From assembly GCA_940671915.1 (NCBI GenBank), contig CALNVZ010003426.1, positions 3,068,881 to 3,132,880 of the forward strand: DNA of 64,000 nucleotides, read 5' to 3'. Position 1 is the stretch's first letter. Each line of letters starts with the position of its first letter. Source of the DNA: Paracentrotus lividus. Lineage: Eukaryota; Echinodermata; Echinoidea; Camarodonta; Echinidae. A model generated the notes under the pieces. It worked only from the letters and a program-made list of their open reading frames with translations, ran no database searches and was not told where the DNA came from. Of this stretch, positions 1 to 11,800 are shown one piece after another. The translations under genes and the position numbers were made by a program.

Positions 1-487
1 AAATGACGGGAAAAATGATAAAAATTGGCATCATGAGGTTCGACAAAACTTGTTTGGGAAAAAAATCCCCGTGAAGGGCTGAGAGAATGTTCAAGATATA
101 GCCAGGGACAATGATATTCAAGAAATTAAAGCCGGGGCAAAAACATGTTGCGAGAGCGGCAAAAAAATATTCCACCTTTATGACGGACAGTGTAGAAATG
201 AAATCGCAGGCCCAGGCATATACGTCTGTTTTCACGATTCTTTTATATTATCTTGGAGGGTTTTTGGGGGGGAGGGGAGCAATGCTTCTAGAGACAAAAA
301 TTAAACAATAATGATATTTCTTTCCAACTTTGAATAAGTTGATTTTGTGTCGGGAGTTTTGTCGGCACGTCAGATGGAACATGACACCCCGTAGAATGGT
401 TTGTCAAGGATTGGGATGCTTTTGTATTCCTATAGATGTTTGAAGGTATTGTGCTTGAAATCAATATTGGTGGTATCTCACTTCGCG
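1..487. other. nothing recognisable
   Basis: AT-rich sequence with short open frames that look random. No domain, splice pattern or repeat end was recognised. Confidence 0.5.
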
Positions 488-745
488 GTGACGGGTTTGA
501 GACGGATTTGAGACTACTTTGAGACGGTTTTGTCGTCGTCTCCGAGACGTCTCCCGAGTCCCCGCGACGTTTCATGAATCTCTAGAATCTCAAAACCGTC
601 TCAATGTAGTCCCAAAACCGTCTCCGGGACGAAAAAAAGTATCCGTCGCGGAGACGATAATATTATATACTTCTTTTTCCGTCGCGGAGACGTATTTCGG
701 ACTACTTTGAGACGGACTTGAGAGGGTTTTATCGATTCCCGAGTC
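488..745. repeat. GAGACG repeat with inverted segments (copy 1)
   Basis: Dense GAGACGG and GTCGCGGAGACG words in both orientations (CGTCTCCGGGACG, CCGTCGCGGAGACG) form an imperfect foldback. Shorter relatives occur at 21018-21114 and 56830-56885, so this is an interspersed family. Confidence 0.6.
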
Positions 746-1082
746 TCATGAAACGACCCGGGGAATATCTGGTATTGTCTTCACCATCATCTTCTCTCTT
801 CTTACTTCATATCCTCTCCTCATTGTAAAATTTCCAAGTTTAGTTTCGTATTTTATTATTTCAATTCAATTTCATAAGACACAATATATGTATTTCATTG
901 TTTTAATATCCATTTCCTGCCCCTCTCCTACCACACCGACCTCCCATCCTATAGGTACATCTCGTTTATTAGTTCTTACAACTCTTATTTTAATGTTCTT
1001 TTACTCACTGTTATATATTTTATTATATCCAATTGGTCTATAAACATTTGATCCGATTCTCGGGTTGTCTCATAACACATGG

Positions 1083-1882
1083 ACTAAACCCACAATATTA
1101 ACAGCTTTTTTTTTTTCCAACACTCACCCCGCCCCCCGCGTACTTATCACCTTGGGATTTAATACTGCCAAATCGGTCTTCAATATTAGTTTCGTCGAAT
1201 TCCCCAGACCGAATGGGCAATCCTCTCTCTGTCTCTCTCTCATTCTTCTCTCTCTGTCTCTCACTCTCTCTCCCTCCCTCCCCCTCCCCCTTCTCTCTCT
1301 CTCTCTCTCTGTCACACGCACACACATAAGAACCCAACACATCAATCTGATTGCAAATATTCAAATATTCAAATTTACAACAGACAATTAGCAAGGCATG
1401 TCCCCAGATTATTATGTTTAATAGTAGATTCATTTAGTAGGAAAACTCATTATATATACATAATGTACAATACATCTTATATCACATATATTTGAGCTAT
1501 GAAAATTGCAAAGAAAAAAAAAATCCTATAATATGATAATTGTTGTAAGCCAATATAAAATCATTGATTTGCTATCTGCAATAACAGAAATCATGAATTA
1601 TTTTGCAAGCATTGAAAAGTTATGTTTACATTTCCATCTCAAATCACATTTGCATTGATTTGGACTATTTTTGTTCCCTTCCACGTCTGGATAATGAGGA
1701 AAGAAAAAAAGGTAAATGAGTAATTATTGTCCTTACCTCTACTATCACGTTCAGTGTAATCAATGTGAATTAATTTGGCAATAATTCCAATTTCATTCTG
1801 TTATGAGCAATAAAGAGATGCTCACTGGCCAAACAGTTATTGTCTCATGCCTTCCCCGATATACCTACTCCAGCCCTGATGT
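1083..1882. repeat. CT-rich low-complexity DNA in intergenic sequence
   Basis: A degenerate (CT)n/(CTCC)n tract at about 1221-1312 generates long spurious frames on both strands. The rest of the interval is AT-rich with no recognised gene. Confidence 0.6.
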
Positions 1883-2061
1883 TTAACCACTTTGCTGCAG
1901 ACCACGTAATATTACGTGGTCGGCATTTGAATGCTGTGAGGGGAACAAGTAATATTACGTGTTCATGCTATTGTCTGAGCTTTGTCTGTTGGGACGCACC
2001 AGCGCCACACTGGTCATATCCGTACTGTGCAATTAGCACCATGCAGCAGTCAAGTGGTTAA
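1883..2061. mobile_element. TTAA-flanked MITE with CRESS-type nonanucleotide palindromes
   Basis: TTAA at 1883-1886 and 2058-2061 flanks ends CCACTTTGCTGCAG and GCAGCAGTCAAGTGG, an imperfect inverted repeat. TTAA duplication is typical of piggyBac and Kolobok elements. Inside is a perfect 20-base palindrome at 1901-1920 and a second stem at 1943-1964, both containing TAATATTAC. Confidence 0.65.
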
Positions 2062-3283
2062 AATTGTCCATAAGACTGTACAAGCCCTATATCACACACA
2101 ATGGTTGGGAAGCCAAAATCATGTTCAATTTCAGAAAAGGGCATCCATTCTATCCGATTCAAACATGACCATTGACAAAATGTCACCTGTAAGAAGCTCC
2201 AAAATCATAATTACCACAAATCAAACCCGTTTCAAAACACAAGTTAAATCCATTCCAAATGCACACATTCATTTAAGACTTTGAGAACTTAACTAAAAGG
2301 AAAAAAAAAAAGAAAAAAAAAAAAGAGTATGAAATAGCATTATCATTTGTATAATAAATATATAATCTCTTATATACAAAACTGATTGTTTATAGGGCAA
2401 GTCAGAAGTGATCAGTGCATCCCTAAGATTATAATTTTCAACCAAATCATATTTTTCTACATCACTAAGAAACTCTTCAATTTTATTCAGTTCAATTCAT
2501 GTATTTATTGATTGGGGGAGGAGGGAGTAATCTTTAATGAACCAGTGCAACCATGAATCTCGTTGAGTAAGTACAATTATTCAATTAGGATGCCAGCACC
2601 ATCAGACTTTTATATTTGAAACAAGATAAAAAATCTTACAAATGACACGTAAAACATTTATCGATAGAAAATTAGTTATTCACAAGAAATGGCACGAGAT
2701 GAAACTTACAGGTGTGTTTCGATCGAGACACTCTATTCAATTGTAGCCTCTGGATTTTTCCCATTTCCTTCATTAATTAGGATTTAGAGAATTACCCGTA
2801 GGAAAGAATGTACGGTGGTCGTGCATTATCTACATGTATGTAGTGCAAGAACTAATATCAGTAGACAACCGATTCTTTTCCAGTGATATATCTCCAATAT
2901 TATGAAGGAGGAATAATGAAATAATATTTTCTTACCACAGTCATCAAAAAGCACCATGGCGCCGTGACTGGTGATGATCTGTTCTCTGCCCTACCTACAC
3001 ATCAACTAGGGTTATTCCAAGACTTCCCTCTATGGAAGAAGGAATTACCTTTTTTCCTCACTGGTCTCATTAGTTGACATATAGAAATGCAACATACTTC
3101 CTATGCTCATTGAGCACATAAAAAACAATTATGTTCTTGTCAACATATTTATGATAGGATGGGACTGGTAGTAGGAAACCGCTTGTTATCTGATCAAAGA
3201 TTTCCACTACGGCACATTGATGTATCTACCCATCTATCAGATATTGATTCTAAAAAGAGAGCATAATTGCTATCCTTGCAGCA
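2062..3283. other. intergenic DNA downstream of lin-9
   Basis: AT-rich, with two A-rich tracts near 2298-2325. No exon or mobile-element end recognised; part may be lin-9 3' flank. Confidence 0.5.
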
Positions 3284-3289
3284 TTTATT
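3284..3289 (-). terminator. candidate polyadenylation signal of lin-9
   Basis: AATAAA on the minus strand, 112 bases past the lin-9 stop. It is the first canonical signal there; the true 3' end is not otherwise marked. Confidence 0.5.
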
Positions 3290-3400
3290 TCAAGGTTCCC
3301 ATTCAGCTGCGTAACTGCTCCTGAATGCGGAGACATGATGTACGTCTGAGAATGGTGGATTATCCCTTCTCTGGAATAAGTTTGTGCATTGTCTAATGCT

Positions 3401-3503
3401 TCAGTATGGAACATGTCTCTCTGAGAAAGCATGAAGATTCCCCATCTGGCTCATTCCACTCTGTATGTGTGCGATGTGTACTTCTACGTTGTCTTCAAAG
3501 CAC
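3401..3503 (-). CDS. lin9: lin-9 coding exon 14 with stop
   Basis: The first base completes the Lys codon of exon 13, then CFEDNVEVHIAHIQ and SGMSQMGNLHAFSERHVPY precede TGA. IAHIQSGMSQMGNLHAF is almost invariant in LIN9. The overlapping open frame that starts with an ATG here is out of frame with the gene. Confidence 0.95.
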
Positions 3504-5750
3504 CTAATGAAGTAAATAAAATATATAGTTACATAACAAAATATATAGTTACATGGACCTGGCTTAGACTCTCCCAGGCTATTAAAAAATTGTTTTTTGA
3601 ATTGGTGTTACAACAAAATATTTTATTTTTTTGCATAGCAGTACGACAAACTGCAGAAAATTAGTAATTTCAGAGTATAGTGTCCACTAGGATGTGCTTG
3701 TATTTGTACAATACACACTCCTCCATCCATACATGTGCTGGTGTGTCAAAATTTTTTTTCAAAAAGACAACCAAGAAAAAATAAATAATTGGCCGACCTA
3801 CAGTAATTTTTGGGGCGCCACTATGCCAATACAACTATCAATTTTTCTTATCCTTACTATGTACATGTATGTTGTCAAAATGGACAAGCAGATACAAAAA
3901 AAAAGATATTGTTGTGTTGACTTTATTACTGTTCCGTAATGTTTTTAAAATTGTAATGGACTTCTGATTTTCATCCACCAACTTTGTTTTAATCGTTGCC
4001 CTTTTGTTTTAAAATTGAATTTGCTCTGGAGGTTGAGTTTGAATGGGAGGTTTAGGAATGCTTGGTAAATATTCAGTGTTCAGTGGCAGATCCAGACGGG
4101 GCACCCTTCTATAATTTGAAAACCACTCATTGCCTGTACATGTTAATATCAGAATATTTGGCCGCTCATCCCCTTATCGGGCCTGGTGCCCCCTCTATTT
4201 TAAAAAACTGGATCTGCCACTGGGTGCTTTTGTATAATTCAATTGTCCAATTAGAACCAGGACCGAGGATAAATTCTAAAACGCTGTTTAGAATACAGGC
4301 CCACAAATTTTTTTTTAATTCAGCCAAAATATTGCGCAATGGTGCCTTACTTGTCTTTTCAAGCCATTTGGTCTAGTTTAGGGATAGCATTTTTTTCTTT
4401 GCTACATGTAACTATAAGAAAATTTACTTGTTTTTGATGTAATCTGCCAAGGCTCCTAACCTTTCAAAAATTTTCTGTCCAGGTCATAACTTACTTGAGA
4501 TTGCCCGGGTGAATTTTCTTCTTCAGATCTGCAATGGACTCATTGAGAGAGCTGTATCCTACTGAATTCATGTCTCCCTTCGCTAAAGACTACAATGAAA
4601 ATAACAAGAAAGAATTTGAAAAACATTATCTGATAATTAATTGCTATTACAAAGAAAAAAAGTGGTTTATACGCAATTCATCAAGAACTACCGAGTTATG
4701 TTTGGACAATCCATGAATAGTTTTTTGAATTCCAAAAGAAATTTGAAGCAATCAAATAGATTCTTAAAAACCCAGAAAACATTTAGTACTTTTAAATATT
4801 GATGAGCACATGTATTCACAGCTTACCAACATGAGTCCCAAAACACACACATTTTTAAAGCTTAAAAATGCTGGGCAGTACCGGTGAAATATGATAGAAC
4901 TTTGCTTATATTCATAACGTGTAGGCCTACACATTTGTTACTAGTACCCTTTAAAAATCTTTAAAAAAAACATAATATATGATATAATAACGTGATGGAG
5001 AGCACAAACATGACATAATTTTATACACATGGGACTGAAAAGAAAGTTCACTGACCTTAATCTGGAGCATGAGGGATGTTAGGTTAGCTATGAGGTCATT
5101 GAGTTGAGGGCTCTTGATGGAGCGATCACCAAGGACAAGGTTTGCATCATTGACCATCTGAGTAGCCTCCTGCTCGCATCTCATCTTCTCCTCCGATGGC
5201 TGGGTGAGAGGCGGTAAACCCTGCTCTGGGGCGATCTGCAATGAACATGATTAAAAAGAAATTAACAATGGTGATGATAAATATCATAATAGTACAAGGG
5301 GAAAAGCTCTTTTGAAAAGAAATCTGTAAAATATAATAGTAAATATCAATGGGCTCCTGTTCGCATTTCATTTTCTCCGACGACGGCTGGGTGAGAGGCG
5401 GTAAACCCTGCTCTGGGGTACAACGTACAAAGCACAAGGGGGCAAAGCTTTTTTGAAAGCTGTAAAATATAACAAAAGATATTAATGGGCTGCTCTTTAA
5501 TCTCATCTACTCCTCAGATGGCTGCAACCTGTAATCTGTATAAGGCGTAATCTGTAATGACAGTATTTAAAGAATATAATTGTAATTACAATAATGAATA
5601 TTAATAACAATGGTAAAGTAAGCAATCGTATGATAGCAATGGTCTGTTCTTTGCTCTGGGGATATCACATGGCAACAGCAATAAAAGAAATAATAATATT
5701 TAAAAAATAAAACAAATAAAAAAAAAAAGAAAGAAAGAAAAAAAATAAAA

Positions 5751-5817
<67 letters not shown>

Positions 5818-8800
5818 TGAAAAAAAAAAGAAAGAAGAAAAGATATGATAATTAAGCGAGGTAAGCCAGCCCTCGTAAGGGGTGATGGCAATGGCAAGTG
5901 AGTTATATTTATAAAGGAAATTGCACAGGAAAAAAAATCATAAGAATTACATTGTTCTGATCATGTAAATAAAGAAAAAACAAAAACAAACAGGTAGGAA
6001 CGTGTCGCATATATAAATGTATAGTGATTTTGTATCCCCCCCCCAGAAAAAAAAACAAAAACAAACAAAAAACACATAGGGGCCTACACACAACACAGAC
6101 AGAAACACAGACTCACGATTTTATTGGTGTATGTACCGCAAGACAATTAAAAAAAATTTTTTTTAATGTTAAGCCCTAGGTTTGATAAATGCTTCTCAAG
6201 GTGCATACATAATTAATCAAATATAATTTCCCTCATTTCCACAGAAAAAAGAGAGATTTATAATATCAAACATTAAAAGAAAAAAAAAAAAACAAGGATA
6301 ATTAATCATGAAAAATTATTAGCCAATCAAGAATTTATGTTCCTATCTCAACCTCCCCATTTCCATAAACATGACACACACAGGCCTTCAAATCAAATTA
6401 GTCACTGTCATTCAAATGCTCTGCATACAAAGCCAGGCGCAGACACCCACGGAAATTGCAATGTAAAAAACATAACCATAAACAAAATAATAATCATTGC
6501 ATAGTCAGCCAAGCAGGCAATGCCTGCCACATGAATCATACCCATATTAGGAGCATGGCCAAATATGATTGGCTAGGGGCCTGTGCACAAATGGACAAGC
6601 TGGTCCGTGATTGGCCGACAGAACCCTGTCTAAGCAGGTGGCAAAATATAGCTCATTATGCGCCGACGTGTGATTGGTCAACAGCAGGGCAGGCCATGGA
6701 CCCATTTGATTCTCATTGGACAATATCAAAATCACATGACCAACAACAGACACAATTTTTGACATGGAAATGAATGATTGGAGGGTTTCGGGGGAGAGTG
6801 TAAAGACCCAGTACCTCATTTGCATTTTCCGCATAATTTTACGATTGTACGTGGGAAGGAAATGGGTCGCCTCGCCCGCTTCCTCCATTTTAGAAATTTA
6901 AAGGGCAATTTGCATAAAGCGTGTAGAGGCAAGCGAGACGCTCGGAATATGGAATTTTGAATTGTAATACAGACATAAGAAAGGGGGATAATTGTTAAAT
7001 ATCATGAGTCACAGGGATATGAAATTACGAAATTAATAATACAAACAGGTGAATTCACAGTAAAATATTCAATATTTCATTCAAATGTTTCGTCGTACAA
7101 TATAATGTCCAATCACAAGGCACAATTTAGTCAATGCAGCAAAATACATTTTGGAATGCAAAGTAACCACAATAACCAGACACAATGGATGGAATACTAG
7201 TACATAATTGGTAACTATAATGTTCACCTAAATTTTCTATTTATTTGAGTTCAAATTTTTTAATAACAAATCATAAATGTGTTGCCCAATTCTTGAGTAG
7301 ATCTACGCTGCGCTAACAAAGCACAGATCAGAGACGAACACGTACACAAACAAACAGCTCGTGCACGGCCTCGCAAATGACGAGTCCGCAAAACTTGTAG
7401 CTGAACAGCATTACTACTGAAATTCAGGTTATAAAAACATAATATTTCCGTAGAAATAGGTAAATATATTTTACTATTTACCACGTTAACGTCATAGTCG
7501 TCGCTTTCGTCGGATATGTAGCCGTTTATTTCGATGCTCGCTCCGGCATCGATCCGAGCAATCTTCACGGGTACATAGTTCTTGCGCGACTTTCTCCCCG
7601 AGCGTTTCTTCGCCTGTCCCATGGCCGACTCGTCGCGTGCGATACCAGCAGTCGTCGGCTCGTATTCTAATAAACCCTCGTCCTTTTCACTCCAATTCCC
7701 GTTTGCTACCTCGGGGTAAAAACTAGAGTCATACTCCATAATACGTTGTTGCCCAAACGTCGACATGTTCACTCAATCAACTAGGCAGGCATTTTCCCAA
7801 AAGGGTGTATTTTTTGCAAAAAGTCGGTGTAAAATCCTAGAAGGTATTGTCCAGCCGCATGAATGTGTACGACGACGAACGGCGTACATTGTAGCGTCGC
7901 TTCGCTGAAAACAATGCCATTGATTTTGGGGGAGTAGAAAGGGGCGGGACTCGCTGTGAATGGGGAAGTCACTCGGCAGAAGCGCGAATTCGATGAACTA
8001 TTTTGACGTTTTCTCGCATTTGTAATTGATCATTAATTATGGCCATTGCTATTCGCGTTGGTTACTGCCTCTATCTTAATCTAAAAAAAATCAAAAAAAA
8101 AAAAAAAATGCCATTTGTTCATATTCAAGAATGAATTGCGCAGTGCATAACTTATATTACGGTCTACGGCTATTAATTTACTAAACCATGAGAAACAAAA
8201 TATTTCCTCGTCCGCGGAATCATTACTTTTCAAGAGAGAGAGAAATGCTTAAGTAAAGCATTGGCTAAATGTTTTTAGAAAAGTACTAGTAATAAAACTG
8301 TCCATTTTTTGATTCATCTTTAAAGTCCTTAATTAAATTCGTTTGTTTTTACATGAGACGATCCAAAGTTCTTTTTTATTCTTGCTCGTATTCTAATAAA
8401 CCCTCGTCCTTTTCACTCCAATTCCCGTTTGCTACCTCGGGGTAAAAACTAGAGTCATACTCCATAATACGTGTGCAAACGTCGACATGTTCACTCATCA
8501 AACTAGCAGGCATTTATCCCAAAAGGGTGTATTTTATTGCCACAAAGTCGGTGTAAAATCCTAGAAGGTATTGTCCAGACCGCATGAATGTGTACGACGA
8601 ACGAACGGGTACATTGTAGCGTCGCTTCGCTGAAAACAATGCCCATTGATTTGGGGGAGAAAGGGGCGGGACTCCGCTGTGAATGGGAAGTCACTCGGCA
8701 GAAGCGCGAAATTCGATCGAATATTTGACGCTTTTCTCGCAATTTGTAATTGATCATTATAATGGCCATTGCTATTCGCGTTGGTACCTGCCTCTATTTA

Positions 8801-11800
8801 CTAATCAAAATGACCAATTTGTTATATTCAAGAATGAATTGCGCAGTGCATAACTTATATTAGGCCTAACGGCTATTATTTACTAAACCATGAGCAAAAC
8901 AAAATATTCCTCGTCGCGAATCATTACTTTCAAAGAGAGAGAGAAATGTTAAGTAAAGCAATTGGCTAATGTTTCTAGAAAGAGTACTAGTAATAAAAAC
9001 ATGTCCTATTTTTATTGATTCATCTTTAAAGTCCTTAATTAAATTCGTTTGTTTTTACATGAGAAGACTCCAAAGTTCTTTTTTTTTTACACAGAAAAAG
9101 AAAAGAAAAAATGATTGTTGTTTTAATTGTATATTTTGGCCAGTGAAAAAAATATATGATAGCCCTACTACAGATAAATATTGCTCTATTACAGGGTTGT
9201 GTGTAACCACAAATAAAAAGAGCCGAGAAAAGGCTAAAAAGAGAAGAAATAGGCTGTGATTGAAAGAGATCCTACGCTTTACAAAATAAGCTGAAAATAA
9301 AAATAGGCCTACACACAAAAAACTTAAATCAGGGGCATTTCGTCAAAGGACTTGTCGGACGTTTTATCCGACAAATTTGCTTTCAGCCAACCAGATGCAA
9401 GCATTTCAGTAGCTTGTAACAGTTTGTCGGATAAAACGTCCGACAAGTCCTTTGATGAAAGGCCCTCCAGCTCACCCCTGCTATTTTTAGCACGGGGAAG
9501 AAAATAAAATTCTAAGAAGATGTGCCCTGCAGTATACCATCTTTATCTATTTATCTTTAATATTCATAACACATTATGCTGTCTTATTTTCTTCTTACTT
9601 TCAGAATCCATTATCAATTTTAGGCCAACGGTAATTTGTATTTACTAGTTTTAAAAATGTTAGTACGTACATGTACATTGATTTATAACCTATGATACAA
9701 TAAATAAAATCATAGATTTATGTTTTTAATTTTCCCTGAATGTTATCATATTTTTGCCGTTTATATTTTCGCGAGTATTATATTTTCCCCAATAGTCCTA
9801 ATAATTTCCCCCATAATCTATTACCCCCCCCCCCCCAAATAATATCAAATCTTTGGTTCATAAGATTTATTTCAAACACTTGTATGAACCATGATACAAT
9901 GACCATATATTTTGTACAAGAGTTTTGGAACAGAATGATCACCAAAGTCAATTGATACAGCACTACAGTCTGCCGTGTCAAAAAAGAATGGTACAGTCGG
10001 GGAAAAAATCATTTAGGTATGAAATCTTTAAAATGTTATGTGTATATGGTATCAGGTTAAAGCCAATATATTTTTCTTGCTCAGGCAATTTATTTCAAAT
10101 AATTTGCTTTTGTAGAACAAAAGATATGCTAATTTCTGTGTGAAGACAATGGAATTAATTCCGCGCAAACCTATTGTTCTTTTTGTTTGATTTTAGCGGC
10201 TTACATGTATGTTCGAAACCTACACAAAGGCATGGCACGGCGTACGCAAAATGAATTTTTATTGATTGTACAAAACTAATCATATCTTAAGATCTACAGC
10301 ACCAAATGGGATGAAAAAATTGCAGAAGAAAGCTTATTATTCCTGCTTTATGAAAATACGGCAAGCATTATTAGGTTGTGACTACCCTTGATACAATAAA
10401 AAAAAAATGTTTCCCAACTGTACCATTTTATTAATATTTGACACAGACTGTAGAATATAATATAATGTATGTTTTTTCTGCTTTTACTGCTTCAAATCAA
10501 TTAGTGTTTGGTCCTTTGTGGTCGTGATAATGTCGCCGATAATTCCCATTGAAAAAAACAAACAAACATTGAAAATAAAAAGTCGAAAATCAAGGAAATA
10601 CATAAGAAATTGAAAAAACAATGAAATATGTGATGCGTCACGTCGAAAGGAGAGACTAATCGCGATTTTTGAAATCCATTTTATTTGATATTATTGATCC
10701 CTGGATTCATGTGCTTGACTTTTTGATACATTAACCCGACTGGGTAAAGAGTAAATAGAAGTGGAGAATTAGCTCTGAACGGAGGAGTTGTGCAGCTCTG
10801 GAATCAAAATCAGAGAAAACGTCTGCGAAGTTTGCTTCGGTTTGACTCGGCAGAAACAATAAGACCGATTTTGTTCACAGCTATAGCTCACCGAATGCCT
10901 AGCAACACTTGTTCAAGGTTGAAACGATTGACGAATGAGGAGGTGCATTCAGGTAACAGAGAACAATATCTGCGTTGCGGTCACGCATGATGGAAGGAAA
11001 CGCAAGCAAGCGTGTTGTCTAAATAATTCCAATTCTTCCTCAAAAAGACAGACTAAATTTGGTTAGTTGTTTTATTATCTTCGTCAAATAATAAAAAGTC
11101 ATAGTTTTCTAATTGTTTTAAGAAAAGTCGCTTTTTAAGAAAAGGTGTTTACATCGCTGGCGCTAAATTAGTTAAAACAAACATTTTAAAACTTTTGGGG
11201 GGTTTTATTCCGATGTTTGCGTCGCGTATCTTCTGAATGTCATTGCGCGTATACTCTTTAGTCATATATAAAGCGAGTCATTTTGATTCTGAATCTGTTG
11301 AAATTTCGGGAACTAGATATTGGTCTTATGACTAATTATTCGTGTACACCGGGGCTTATGCATTTTGTTTATATTCTTTGATAAGTATAATGATAGAGAA
11401 GAGCGCTCAAAAATGTTTTAATAAATATTTGCGCTCAGATGTATTTTAGAATTTCCTGATCACGTTTTATGAGTGCTAGGTTAGCTTTAAGACAATGAAA
11501 AATAAACGTAAATGATTTTGCTCAAAATTTTAAGATAAATCAAAAACAAATTTTTTGAATAAATAACGATCTCGTTTTATGATGCCAACTTGTTACAGTA
11601 ATAAGCAGATATTATAATTTTTTAGAATGAAATTTTTTAAGAGTAACTCGTAATGTTTGTTTCGGGTCGTGTTTAGTAAAACGCTACTTCTTAACAAGTT
11701 ACTTTTGTAAAATAAACTGCAGAAGACTTTAACCTAATCTGTGGTATCAGAAGTATATATACGTCACTTTTTGTATGAATCTATGGTTTTCCTGATGGAC

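Noticed and set aside
1065..1433. Ser/Leu-rich and Arg/Glu-rich frames
   Set aside because: CT microsatellite read in different frames.
3250..3432. 60-codon minus-strand frame beginning MLSQRDMFHTEALDN
   Set aside because: It overlaps the last lin-9 exon in another frame. The lin-9 frame through the same bases encodes the conserved SQMGNLHAF C-terminus.
5700..6091. Poly-Phe and hydrophobic minus-strand frames
   Set aside because: Complement of long A-rich runs.
10790..10990. 66-codon plus-strand frame MQLWNQNQRKRLRSLLRF
   Set aside because: Length is near chance expectation, no domain, no splice sites or neighbouring exons.
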